In this document: piece by piece, positions 25,098-33,304 of the stretch
Layout: each line of letters opens with the position of its first letter
Position numbering within the stretch: position 1 is the stretch's first letter
Source of the DNA: Pueribacillus sp041725775
Lineage (GTDB): Bacteria > Bacillota > Bacilli > Bacillales > UBA6769
Assembly (NCBI RefSeq): GCF_041725775.1
Contig: NZ_JBEUEL010000009.1
Location: 31,059 to 95,058, forward strand
Direction of reading: 5' to 3'
Length of the DNA stretch: 64,000 nucleotides
Program-made: the position numbers and the translations under genes
The notes under the pieces: generated by a model
What the model was told of the DNA's origin: nothing
Database searches by the model: none
Seen by the model: only the letters and a program-made list of their open reading frames with translations

Positions 25098-25730
25098 TCA
25101 TGTTTGAGTTGTTAGAAAAAACCGTGAGTAGGCTTGCTTTTGTTTCGCTTCGTCAGTAAGCGACGCGTGCATAATCAAATCTGCAAAAATTGCAGCAATC
25201 TCTTCGAGTGAATATGTTCCATCTGTTTTATACCATCGGTACGTCCAGTTAATCATACCGAATATCGCCATTGACATAATTTCAACGGGCACTTCTTTAC
25301 GAAACTCCCCAATATTAATCCCTTCTTGTACGACAGAAAACATAATTTCTTTGTAACGGTCACGTTTTTTTTCAACTTTCTCAGTAAATTCAGCTGCTAA
25401 ATAAAGGCTTTCTTGATAAAATACCGTCACATGTGCACGATATTTCTCAAACATCATAACGAATGATTTTACAATTTCATAAAGACGCTCCGCCGGTGTA
25501 TTCCACTTTTCGTAGGCTTCTTCAGCTTTGTCTAAAACATATGTAATAAAATAATCATGAATCGTGAAAAGCAACTCATCTTTCGATTTAAAGTTGTGGT
25601 AAAAACCACCTTTCGACGTCCCGCTCTCTTGAACAATTTTGTCCACAGTTACTTTATTGTAACCATACATTTCAAATAACTTGAGAGCGGTATCAGTAAT
25701 TTTTTCTTTCGTAGACTTCGACCCATTCAT
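25098..25730 (-). CDS. TetR-family regulator of the methylmalonyl-CoA mutase operon
   Basis: A 210-residue TetR regulator. The helix-turn-helix lies in FEMYGYNKVTVDKIVQESG-TSKGGFYHNF (residues about 18-46). The C-terminal ligand domain (EKYRAHVTVFYQES) resembles acyl-CoA-responsive TetR proteins. A symmetric 18-bp site lies 43 bp upstream of the start. It is probably co-transcribed with and controls mutA-mutB-meaB. Confidence 0.88.
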   Translation of the reverse strand: MNGSKSTKEKITDTALKLFEMYGYNKVTVDKIVQESGTSKGGFYHNFKSKDELLFTIHDYFITYVLDKAEEAYEKWNTPAERLYEIVKSFVMMFEKYRAHVTVFYQESLYLAAEFTEKVEKKRDRYKEIMFSVVQEGINIGEFRKEVPVEIMSMAIFGMINWTYRWYKTDGTYSLEEIAAIFADLIMHASLTDEAKQKQAYSRFFLTTQT

Positions 25731-25772
25731 CGCTTTCCTCCGTAACGTTTGTCGATCCCCCCTCTAGTGTGC

Positions 25773-25790
25773 AGACCGACCAGTCTGTCT
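25773..25790. promoter_or_regulatory. Candidate TetR operator AGACnGACnnGTCnGTCT
   Basis: An 18-bp dyad with 14 of 18 positions symmetric, placed where the promoter of the tetR-mut operon must lie. The arms differ completely from the operator at 12821, so the two TetR proteins should not cross-regulate. Confidence 0.62.
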
Positions 25791-25830
25791 TTATTTAAAT
25801 TGTATGAATTTTTCAAGGGATTTGCAAGGA

Positions 25831-25870
25831 AAAAAGGCTTGCCATCGTCGCTAAAAAACGACAGCAAGCC
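25831..25870 (-). terminator. Rho-independent terminator upstream of the mut operon
   Basis: GGCTTGC (25836-25842) pairs with GCAAGCC (25864-25870), with CGTCG/CGACA inside; on the minus strand a T-run follows. It would stop transcripts arriving from the ydhG-like gene. Confidence 0.75.
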
Positions 25871-26236
25871 ATGTAAGCAGTCTTACTAGTTGTTGCAAGT
25901 GCTGAAAATGCTCCACAGTAAAAATCTATCTTACTAGAAGGAGAAAGTTTGTTAAACTTATATTAAATCAATTTCCAATTTTCGCCAACAATTATTCGGA
26001 AAATTTTTATTGTTTGTGATTGTCAGTTGAATAGTGTTTCTAGCATAGGCACACTAAAACGGAATATCATTTAAACGCAATGAGTCTGTTTGCAGCCGAC
26101 TGCTTTTTAAAAATAGAAGTATTATGAGGTTTCTAATAGGAAGACTAAAGTAAAATCTTCAACGTTCAAAGTAGAGTTTGTTATAAGGCACTGCCGAACA
26201 ATAAGCAAATCTCTTTGGAGTTTAAAATGAATTCGT
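25871..26236. other. Intergenic stretch without a recognised gene
   Basis: AT-rich, with no ribosome-binding site plus frame, RNA gene or repeat that I can support. Confidence 0.5.
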
Positions 26237-26608
26237 TTAGTTTCTCCAAAACGTTGAACAGTTCGCCTTGTCCTGTATGTTAAACGTAATCATTTTCTCT
26301 AATAACGAGAAATTAACTGGTTGTTCCCAAGGAATTCGTACTAACTGCTTCGTATGATCATACCCAGTCTCTACAATGTCATTCGTAAACTGATTAATGC
26401 CTTCTTTCTCAGGAGCAACAGCTAAATGATGTTTGGCGATACTGAAGCCAATAATATATGTGCCGTGATCGGTAAACATCGGTTGGTTCCACGCAATCTT
26501 TGGTTCTAAGTTAGGAAATTGTTTCCCTACCCAAGCCAACACTTCTTCCATTCGCTCTCGGTGGGTGGGGGTATCGATCTTAGCTAAATATTCTTGAAAA
26601 ACTTCCAT
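26237..26608 (-). CDS. DUF1801 iron-chaperone-like protein (YdhG-like)
   Basis: A 123-residue soluble protein with the DUF1801 pattern: YLAKIDTPTHRERMEEVLAWV, then PKIAWNQPMF, then FSIAKHHLAVAPEK. Bacillus YdhG and its relatives are annotated as frataxin-like iron chaperones for cluster or haem assembly, though the evidence in the family is limited. ATG follows GGAGGAGAT. The gene is preceded by copy A of the structured 200-bp repeat, in the same orientation, ending about 47 bp before the start. Confidence 0.8.
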   Translation of the reverse strand: MEVFQEYLAKIDTPTHRERMEEVLAWVGKQFPNLEPKIAWNQPMFTDHGTYIIGFSIAKHHLAVAPEKEGINQFTNDIVETGYDHTKQLVRIPWEQPVNFSLLEKMITFNIQDKANCSTFWRN

Positions 26609-26654
26609 ATTATCTCCTCCTTCAATAAAGTCGTACTGTCAAAAGTTTTTTAAT

Positions 26655-26889
26655 GAAAAATTGTAAAACCCTTGGTATTCATGAACTTAAGGGTAAAAAG
26701 TGTTCTTCCCCCCCCTTTATGAGAGGAGATTAACATCATTTTCCCGCTGAGGCTTTACATTGAGTGACGAGAATGATAGGCTATAAAGCCTTACGCAACA
26801 AGAATTGCTGCGTCTTTACGTAAAGAGTCATGCTCGTGGAGGCTCAATGTCAAGCCTTCAATTTTCGGAGAGTTTTCATAAATCTTTTG
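26655..26889 (-). repeat. Structured leader repeat, copy A (before the ydhG-like gene)
   Basis: On the minus strand this is clearly homologous to 36712-36928, with shared words such as TTGACATTGAG, GACGCAGCA, TTCTTGTTG, CTCGTCACT, AATGTAA and GAACACTTTT. It can fold into a long imperfect hairpin: AGGCTTgACATTGAG pairs with CTCAATGTaAAGCCT, ACGAGcATGA with TCATtCTCGT, and ACGCA with TGCGT. Both copies lie directly before a gene in the same direction, as cis-acting leaders do. Confidence 0.75.
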
Positions 26890-26923
26890 ACGTTACCAAT
26901 AAAGTTCCTGTTTTTTTTAAGAT

Positions 26924-27517
26924 TCATGACTTGTTAGGGCAAGCGTTTTCGTTGTTTGCTAGCAAGACCTTGTACTCGCTTAATTCTTTTTGAAAAATGA
27001 CAAACTTACTTGGGATCGCTTGCATTTTTGCCAACCGCGGAAACAACGCCTCAAGCGATTCTGTGTAAATCGGCTTATAGCCAATACGTGTGTACCAATT
27101 TTTCAACATCGTTTTAGCTGGGTGGGATCCTTCCTTAGGGACTAACAATTCAAGTTGCATTTTGCGAAGGTGTTCCTTTTGACATTTCTGTTCAGCATAG
27201 CGAACTAACTCTCGTCCAATACCTTCGCCCTGAGTGTTTTTGTCCACTGCTAGTAGTCCAAATTCTCCGATTTCTTGGTCAACCCGACGAACTCGAATAC
27301 AACCAACAATTTGACCCATTAATCGAGCAACAGCAATCTCTCCTTTGCTCGTATACCCTCTTATTTCCTCTATAGTCGTACGATCTACACCTGGTAGCCA
27401 AAAATCTCCTTCTGATACAGCGTACACACGGTTAACGATGTTTGTAATGCGTTCCATATCCGCATTATTCATGCTGGCGTTACGAGGTAACATCTTTATT
27501 TCTAATGACGGGTTAAT
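26924..27517 (-). CDS. GNAT-family N-acetyltransferase, possible ATT start
   Basis: About 197 residues. The acetyl-CoA site is in GLLAVDKNTQGEGIGRELV (motif Q-x-x-G-x-G/I, around residue 90), typical of GNAT enzymes that acetylate small molecules or proteins. No ATG, GTG or TTG lies at a workable distance from the strong AGAAGGAGGA site at 27526-27533: the first ATG (27493) is 32 bases away. ATT at 27515-27517 is in frame and 8 bases from GGAGG, giving a natural beta-1 strand start (INPSLEIKMLPRN). If ATT is not used, the protein is 189 residues from 27493. Confidence 0.78.
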   Translation of the reverse strand: MNPSLEIKMLPRNASMNNADMERITNIVNRVYAVSEGDFWLPGVDRTTIEEIRGYTSKGEIAVARLMGQIVGCIRVRRVDQEIGEFGLLAVDKNTQGEGIGRELVRYAEQKCQKEHLRKMQLELLVPKEGSHPAKTMLKNWYTRIGYKPIYTESLEALFPRLAKMQAIPSKFVIFQKELSEYKVLLANNENACPNKS

Positions 27518-27802
27518 AAGCGGTTCCTCCTTCTACTGTTCAACGTATCAAAAGTTCACAAGCGATATGTGCCCATTTAACGATTGAATAAATTATATCG
27601 CCTTAAAGCTTTGAAATCTAGAGTGATATGCCTAACCATGATTACTTATTCAACACAGTGAAATCTATAATTTTACACCCTTTTCCTACAATGTGATTCC
27701 TAAAAAAGTGGTTTTTCTCTTCTTATGAAATGCTTGCTTTTCCCTTTTTGCGTAATCCATTTTTATTTTTAACGACATTTAATGAATGAGAAAGGAAGGA
27801 TG

Positions 27803-28107
27803 TGATCAACGATTTTATTTATTATTGCGGGCTTGGCCGAAGTCGGCGGGAGTTATCTTATCTGGTTATGGCTACAGAAGGCAAGTCTTTCCATTTGGGT
27901 TTAAGTGGTGGTTTTGCTCTTTTTCTACGGTGTTATCGCTACATTCCAAGCATTAGTATATGCAGCTTCGGTGGGGTCTGTATCGTAATTTCAGTTTTTT
28001 GGGATAGGGTATTGATAAGAAAACACCAGTTTAGTTGGTGTATTCGTTATATTGTTCGCACCTCGACATTAAATAGATACATATCTAACACGATTTTCGT
28101 AATATAA
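27803..28107 (+). pseudogene. Frameshifted UPF0060 (YnfA-like) small membrane protein gene
   Basis: Recognisable pieces of UPF0060, a four-helix SMR-superfamily protein, occur in shifting frames: LFIIAGLAEVGGSYLIWLWL, then LSGGFALFFYGVIATFQA, then SFGGVCIVISVFW, then DKKTP. At least three frame changes and an in-frame stop separate them, so no intact product is possible. Family members are implicated in export of small toxic compounds. Boundaries are approximate. Confidence 0.8.
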
Positions 28108-28677
28108 TGTGTCAAATGTTGTTCAATGGACAAACCTAAAATTGATGAACATATTTTCAAATGACACTTTTACTAAATACGGATCCGTGGTGTTGCTTCC
28201 CATTCAAAATGACATCACAGTTGTGAAGTTTCGGTGCATCTGTTCTAATCAACTGATTAGCAAAACTTATGAATGATCTGGACATTAACTTCCTCAATGG
28301 GAAACTGCTGACATTAGCATGAGCCCTTTAGACACAGATCAAAAGTAGAGCGAACGTTTCCGGGGCTCTTGCATATCTCGCATTGAACTATAAACAGTCT
28401 AGCGTTCTCTTCGATGTATTTAATCAACTCCTTATCTGCTTTCGGTTGTGTTTGCATTTCACTGGGAATCCGACGCTCACCATTTCAATAACAATGTAAA
28501 TCACTAAACAAGTGATAATCTGAAATCTAACTTTGTCTTCGTTTTACCCATGACAGTAATGCTATTTCGTCCACATAAATAGAATAATAAAACAAATTAC
28601 TCCCATTATGTAGCTAAATGATGTAAAATCGAACGAGAGAAGGTCTGGGATTGTTTTGTCAGAAAGGTGAGGCTGTC
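28108..28677. other. Intergenic stretch, possible decayed coding DNA
   Basis: The minus strand at about 28320-28450 has a short coding-like run (KADKELIKYIEENARLF) ending in stops, without a recognisable family. Nothing else is supported. Confidence 0.4.
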
Positions 28678-29862
28678 ATGAATACTCAAGCATCACAGTT
28701 AACAACAGCGAGTGATAAAATATGGACCCGTGATTTCGTATTCGTTTGCTTTGCAAACTTTTTTATTTTTTTAGGCTTTCAAATGACGTTGCCGACGATA
28801 CCACTGTTCGTTGAATATTTAGGCGGGAACGATCGATTAATCGGAATTGTTGTTGGTATTTTTACATTTTCGGCCCTTCTTATCCGCCCTTGGGCTGGGC
28901 ACGCCCTTGAAACGAAAGGTCGGCGGTTTATATATTTACTCGGTCTTGCCATTTTTGTTATTTCTGTCGGATCCTATATGTTCGTTGCAAGTCTTTTTTT
29001 TCTGTTTGCAATGCGTATTATACAAGGAGCTGGTTGGGGTCTGTCAACGACTGCAGGTGGTACTGTCGCGACGGACTTAATTCCTCCGAAACGCCGGGGA
29101 GAAGGAATGGGCTATTTCGGTTTATCAGGAAACATTGCGATGGCATTTGGACCAGCGTTAGGTCTTGCGCTCGTTCCGATTGTAAATTTTCATATTTTGT
29201 TCCTCATTTGTGCAACTTTAGGTGCTGCTGCTCTCTTGCTCGGTTCCTTTATCAGATATAAGCCAGTTAAAGCGAACGTCGCCCAAATTCCCAAAAAAAA
29301 ATGGGATTTTTATGAAAAGTCCGCATTGAAACCGGCAATTTTACTTTTTTTTATAACAGTAACGTTTGGTGGAATCGCAACATTCCTTCCACTTTACGCC
29401 CTGGAAGTTGGAATTAATGGGATTGAGTGGTATTTCTTTTTCTTTGCCATAGCAGTTATGTTTTCTAGAACATTTGGTGGACGACTGTATGATCGAAGAG
29501 GCATTCGTGTCATTTTTATTCCTAGTGCGCTTTCGATTATTTTAGGTATGTTATTGCTTACATTTCTCGCTCATGAATGGATGCTTATTTCGGCGGCAAT
29601 TTTTTACGGTTTAGGATTTGGCATGATCCAGCCCGCTCTGCAAGCATGGGCAGTGAACAAAGCCCCTTCCGATCGAAAAGGGATGGCAAATGCAACATTT
29701 TTCTCATTTTTTGATCTCGGAGTGGGTCTCGGTGCAATGCTGTTCGGTTTTATCCCTAATTTTTTCGGGTACGGCGGTATTTATGCTATGGCGGCACTAT
29801 CTGTCAGTACGTCAATCATTTTGTACATCCTGTTCATGAAAAAAGAACCTGAACACGTTTAA
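28678..29862 (+). CDS. MFS transporter
   Basis: A 394-residue major facilitator protein with about 12 hydrophobic segments. The loop 2-3 motif appears as RPWAGHALETKGRR and the loop 8-9 equivalent as RTFGGRLYDRRG. Proline- and glycine-rich helix 5 (GNIAMAFGPALGLAL) resembles the drug:H+ antiporter motif, so efflux is the likely direction. ATG at 28678 is chosen over an upstream codon because GAAAGGTGAGG precedes it. Substrate unknown. Confidence 0.88.
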   Translation: MNTQASQLTTASDKIWTRDFVFVCFANFFIFLGFQMTLPTIPLFVEYLGGNDRLIGIVVGIFTFSALLIRPWAGHALETKGRRFIYLLGLAIFVISVGSYMFVASLFFLFAMRIIQGAGWGLSTTAGGTVATDLIPPKRRGEGMGYFGLSGNIAMAFGPALGLALVPIVNFHILFLICATLGAAALLLGSFIRYKPVKANVAQIPKKKWDFYEKSALKPAILLFFITVTFGGIATFLPLYALEVGINGIEWYFFFFAIAVMFSRTFGGRLYDRRGIRVIFIPSALSIILGMLLLTFLAHEWMLISAAIFYGLGFGMIQPALQAWAVNKAPSDRKGMANATFFSFFDLGVGLGAMLFGFIPNFFGYGGIYAMAALSVSTSIILYILFMKKEPEHV

Positions 29863-29869
29863 AAAAGAA

Positions 29870-29890
29870 GCTACGATTTGTGTAGCGTTT
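29870..29890 (+). terminator. Weak terminator-like hairpin after the MFS gene
   Basis: GCTAC (29870-29874) pairs with GTAGC (29882-29886), followed by GTTTTCG. Short stem, hence low confidence. Confidence 0.4.
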
Positions 29891-30000
29891 TCGTTGGCAA
29901 AAAACAGCTTGTCAATAGATATGCAAATAAGTATTAGGCAATTATGTTAGAGAGATTAGGGGGACGGACTCAGGCATAGAATGCTGCGCTTTAAAAGCAA

Positions 30001-30030
30001 AAAAAAGACATCACGATTTTTTAGTGATGT
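30001..30030 (-). terminator. Rho-independent terminator of the ecs-like operon
   Basis: ACATCAC (30008-30014) pairs with GTGATGT (30024-30030); on the minus strand a run of T follows. It lies about 90 bp after the small membrane peptide gene. Confidence 0.8.
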
Positions 30031-30116
30031 ACTTAAAAAGAATAAATTTCCTTATCTCATCTTTATTCAATATAGTTTGTCCACTGTTCAACTCCGTTTT
30101 TTCGACTGATGAAGAT

Positions 30117-30209
30117 TTAGTTAGCCATTGCAAACAGTAAAGCTACGATAGACACAATGATGAAAATTAGTAGTAACCAGAACATGTAATAAGGGGGTTT
30201 TTCGTTCAT
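30117..30209 (-). CDS. 30-residue single-pass membrane peptide
   Basis: The peptide starts MNEKPPYYMFWLLLIF and continues as one hydrophobic helix ending MAN. The start has an excellent GGAGGAGGAAG ribosome-binding site, which makes a random open frame unlikely. It is 65 bp after ecsB, inside the same terminator, so it may be a small partner of the EcsAB transporter or an independent membrane peptide. Confidence 0.65.
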   Translation of the reverse strand: MNEKPPYYMFWLLLIFIIVSIVALLFAMAN

Positions 30210-30274
30210 TCTTCCTCCTCCTCATGAATCTGTTTACTATACATATATTCATCACTTTCGTTCATCATGTTTAT

Positions 30275-31489
30275 TTAAGCTCGATTGGGTTTCAACCAAG
30301 TTTTAAATGTTAAGTAAAATACAAAACATAACATGACTAGTGCAAACAACCATTTTGAACTGACGACTCCATGAACGATAAGAAAAATAAAATAAGCTGG
30401 AGCCGTGAATATCAATAAAATTTGCTTTTTCACGCTCTTTAAATCGGCTCGATCACGCGCTACGATTTCAATAAAAGGGGACCGTTCAAATTGCTCCCAC
30501 TCCCCTTTCACCATTTGATAAAAGAGAAGTAAGATCATGATCAGAACAATCATATTCCATCCGCCAGGAAATAAGATTAATGCCACAATTGAAAAACCTA
30601 AAAAACGAACATATGAAAAAATATGTTGCGGCTTTCTTAACCACGCTTTAATATAGTGCTCGATGGCAACATGATGAAAGCTTCGCTGCTTAAACCACTG
30701 ATTAGATTTCCGAAAGATCCATGGTTTCCTGCGTTGTTTAATCTTGCGCCTTTCGATCGCACCAGATTGTAAGAGCATTAAACTTGCCACAAAATATTTA
30801 GAATCTATTTCCCGTTCCAATTCTTCATGAAAATGCCCAATAACACATATTTTCAAGCGACTAAGGAAAATAACAAACGCTACCAATACAAGAACGATTA
30901 TAAAAGAAACGGTTGATTTTAAATCATCAACACTTAATATAAACACACGATTACAGAGTAAAAAAATTGAAGTTAACAATAAAAAACGAATGAATCTTCT
31001 TGACACGAAGAAAAATAAAGATTGCTTTATGAGTAAAAACACCGCTTTCCAAAGAGAAAGCAAAATAAACATCCGAATTAGTTCATGAATAGCATGCTGT
31101 TGCTTCACTAAATATGGTAAAAAAACAGCTAGAATAAAAGCTACGGCAACCGTTGATTTAACTAAAGAATAGCCGATTCCGAACGACCGTAGCGTAAGAT
31201 AAACAGAACGCTTCTGCAGTAAAAATAATTGATCGGCTTCTTCGATAAATAAGCGAATGCTCCCCATCCATGCCAAAACGTAAAACATAAATAAAAAGCT
31301 AGTAAACGACAGATCATCCATCCAAATCGGCGTTTCGACCCACCAGGAACGATAAACGGCGACTGCAACGATAACAGCTGGAATAAGCAAATAAACGAAA
31401 ACGGTCCAATCAATGCCAAGCCGCCAAGATTTCACTTGAAAGCGAAAGTTTTGTAAAAAGCGTTGCAAAAATAATTTTGCTGCCGTCAT
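30275..31489 (-). CDS. ecsB: ABC transporter membrane subunit, EcsB-like
   Basis: A 404-residue membrane protein with roughly eight hydrophobic segments and basic loops (KQRRKPWIFRKSNQWFKQR). Length, the FRFQVKSWRLGIDW start and the gene order after an EcsA-like ATPase match EcsB. In Bacillus the Ecs transporter affects secretion, competence and intramembrane protease RasP activity. It overlaps ecsA by 4 bp. A second Ecs-type system elsewhere in the genome cannot be ruled out. Confidence 0.82.
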   Translation of the reverse strand: MTAAKLFLQRFLQNFRFQVKSWRLGIDWTVFVYLLIPAVIVAVAVYRSWWVETPIWMDDLSFTSFLFMFYVLAWMGSIRLFIEEADQLFLLQKRSVYLTLRSFGIGYSLVKSTVAVAFILAVFLPYLVKQQHAIHELIRMFILLSLWKAVFLLIKQSLFFFVSRRFIRFLLLTSIFLLCNRVFILSVDDLKSTVSFIIVLVLVAFVIFLSRLKICVIGHFHEELEREIDSKYFVASLMLLQSGAIERRKIKQRRKPWIFRKSNQWFKQRSFHHVAIEHYIKAWLRKPQHIFSYVRFLGFSIVALILFPGGWNMIVLIMILLLFYQMVKGEWEQFERSPFIEIVARDRADLKSVKKQILLIFTAPAYFIFLIVHGVVSSKWLFALVMLCFVFYLTFKTWLKPNRA

Positions 31490-32187
31490 GATTCAACAGC
31501 CTCCAACAGTCGATCGAAGCAATCTAACAGCGACCCATTTGGAAGCTGACTTCGTTCACGCAAGTGGGCCAACGTCCCTTGCGCAATGAGCGTACCCCCA
31601 GAGACTAACAGGATCCGATCACAAATCTTTTCGGCTGTATCGAGAACGTGCGTTGACATGAATATTGCTGCACCACGCTCTTTTTCTTCTAAAATCATGT
31701 TTAGAAGCTCCTTCGTTGAACGCGGATCAAGTCCGATAAACGGTTCATCGATAATATACAGTTCTGGCTTAAGCAAAAATGCGAGCACGAGCATGACCTT
31801 TTGTCGCATTCCTTTTGAAAAGCCTGTCGGTAAATCATGTTTCACGTGGTCAAGCTGAAATCGGGTGAGAAGAGTGTTTGCTCGTGCTTCCCATTTTTCC
31901 AAATGAAACGCGGCTGTCGCAAACTCAAGATGCTCCCAAAGTGTCAACTCATCATAAAAAATTGGATGCTCTGGAATGTATGCATACCGAATATCATCGA
32001 GTGAAACCGTCCCTTCAAACTTTGGAAGTAAGCCCATCATTGCTCTCATCGTCGTACTTTTTCCTGCTCCGTTCGCTCCGATAAGACCAACTAGTTCACC
32101 TTGTCTCAATGTAAATTGTATGTCTTTAATCACTTCTGGATCGTCTAAGTAACCTGCGCTTTTAATCTTAATCGTTATGTTGTTCAT
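31486..32187 (-). CDS. ecsA: ABC transporter ATPase, EcsA-like
   Basis: A 233-residue ABC ATPase. Walker A GANGAGKST (about 38-46), signature FSKGMRQK, Walker B LYIIDEPF with the catalytic Glu, and switch His in STHVLD are all present. It energises the EcsB membrane subunit encoded next. Its start overlaps the end of the enoyl-CoA hydratase-like gene by 20 bp. Confidence 0.88.
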   Translation of the reverse strand: MNNITIKIKSAGYLDDPEVIKDIQFTLRQGELVGLIGANGAGKSTTMRAMMGLLPKFEGTVSLDDIRYAYIPEHPIFYDELTLWEHLEFATAAFHLEKWEARANTLLTRFQLDHVKHDLPTGFSKGMRQKVMLVLAFLLKPELYIIDEPFIGLDPRSTKELLNMILEEKERGAAIFMSTHVLDTAEKICDRILLVSGGTLIAQGTLAHLRERSQLPNGSLLDCFDRLLEAVES

Positions 32188-32962
32188 CGTTGTCTATAAA
32201 ACTCGCTTTCCGTTTTTCAATAAACGCTGAAATGCCTTCTTTACCTTCCTCTGAGCCTGCCCGTGTTGCAATGAGATCGGACTCTAATGCCATTTGTGAT
32301 TCAAGTGTTTGTTCATCGCTATTGTATAGGAGTAGTTTAGCAGCTCCGTACGCGTGAACAGGCCCTTCGCATATTTGCGATGCAAGCTCGTTTAATTCTA
32401 CTTCAAGGTGTTCATCGGAAACTACTTTTGTTGCGATCCCCCACTCGACTGCTTCCATTGCAGTGAGTACACGGTTTGTCAACGTTAATTCCAGCGCACG
32501 TTTTATTCCGACTAGCCGAGGAAGGAAGTAGCTTGATGAGCCATCTGGGGTTAAGCCAACATTCGTATAAGCCATCGTTAACTTCGCTGATTCCACCACG
32601 ATAACGATGTCACCTATCATCGCTAAACTCATGCCAGCTCCGGCAGCGATTCCATTCACGCCTGTAATGACAGGTTTTTTCATACGAACAAATCGAGAAA
32701 TAGCTTCATGCAGTGGAATAGTGACTCGTTTTAAATGCTTCGAAACATCTTCTTCACCTAATGCAAAGCTTTTTAAATCACCACCGAATGAAAACGTATT
32801 GTCTGTACCCGTAATCACAATGACACGAATAGTGTCATCTTGCTCACACGTCCAAGCGACATCCATTAATTCATTCGCCATGTGTAAATTTAGCGCAGGC
32901 CGAATGAGTCGAATCCATGCAACGCGGTCAACAATCTCAAAATTCAACGTTTTATATCCCAA
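32168..32962 (-). CDS. Enoyl-CoA hydratase/isomerase family protein (PaaG-like)
   Basis: A 264-residue crotonase. The oxyanion segments are FSFGGDL and GIAAGAGMSLAM. The first hydratase Glu is replaced by Ser in GAGMSLAM, and the second site reads NVGLTPDGSSSYFLPR, the pattern of PaaG-type isomerases, so double-bond isomerisation is more likely than simple hydration. ATG follows GAGGGG. It shares a transcript with ecsA, probably by chance arrangement. Confidence 0.85.
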   Translation of the reverse strand: MGYKTLNFEIVDRVAWIRLIRPALNLHMANELMDVAWTCEQDDTIRVIVITGTDNTFSFGGDLKSFALGEEDVSKHLKRVTIPLHEAISRFVRMKKPVITGVNGIAAGAGMSLAMIGDIVIVVESAKLTMAYTNVGLTPDGSSSYFLPRLVGIKRALELTLTNRVLTAMEAVEWGIATKVVSDEHLEVELNELASQICEGPVHAYGAAKLLLYNSDEQTLESQMALESDLIATRAGSEEGKEGISAFIEKRKASFIDNDEQHND

Positions 32963-33207
32963 ACCTTTCCCCTCCTCTTTCCAAAAACAGATACCCTTTA
33001 CATATGAAAATAGTTTAAAAATTTAATTCGATTATAGCACATTTATTATTTTAAAAATTCGGATTTTTCATTGTGATAAACCATTTCGTTAGTAGAAAAC
33101 TAAGTGGCTAGCACTCTTCGAAAGTTACTTTGTCACTTAGCAATTCCTTTAGGTTGGACTTTCACCGACTAGCAATTAATGGCTTGCGAAGTACGCCACA
33201 TACAAAA

Positions 33208-33240
33208 GACCCCCAACAACAATGTTGAGGGTCGGTTTTT
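33208..33240. terminator. Terminator downstream of malate synthase G
   Basis: GACCCcCAACA (33208-33218) pairs with TGTTGaGGGTC (33223-33233), followed to the right by GGTTTTT and flanked on the left by an A-run. Confidence 0.8.
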
Positions 33241-33304
33241 GTACTCAAGATTAGGCAGGAGGAAAGGGAGATTAGAAAGCCCTGCCTGTACTTGAAGTTT
33301 TTAA

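Noticed and set aside
28320..28450. Possible transposase remnant on the minus strand
   Set aside because: Only about 40 coding-like residues with no recognisable DDE or other motif and no terminal repeats.
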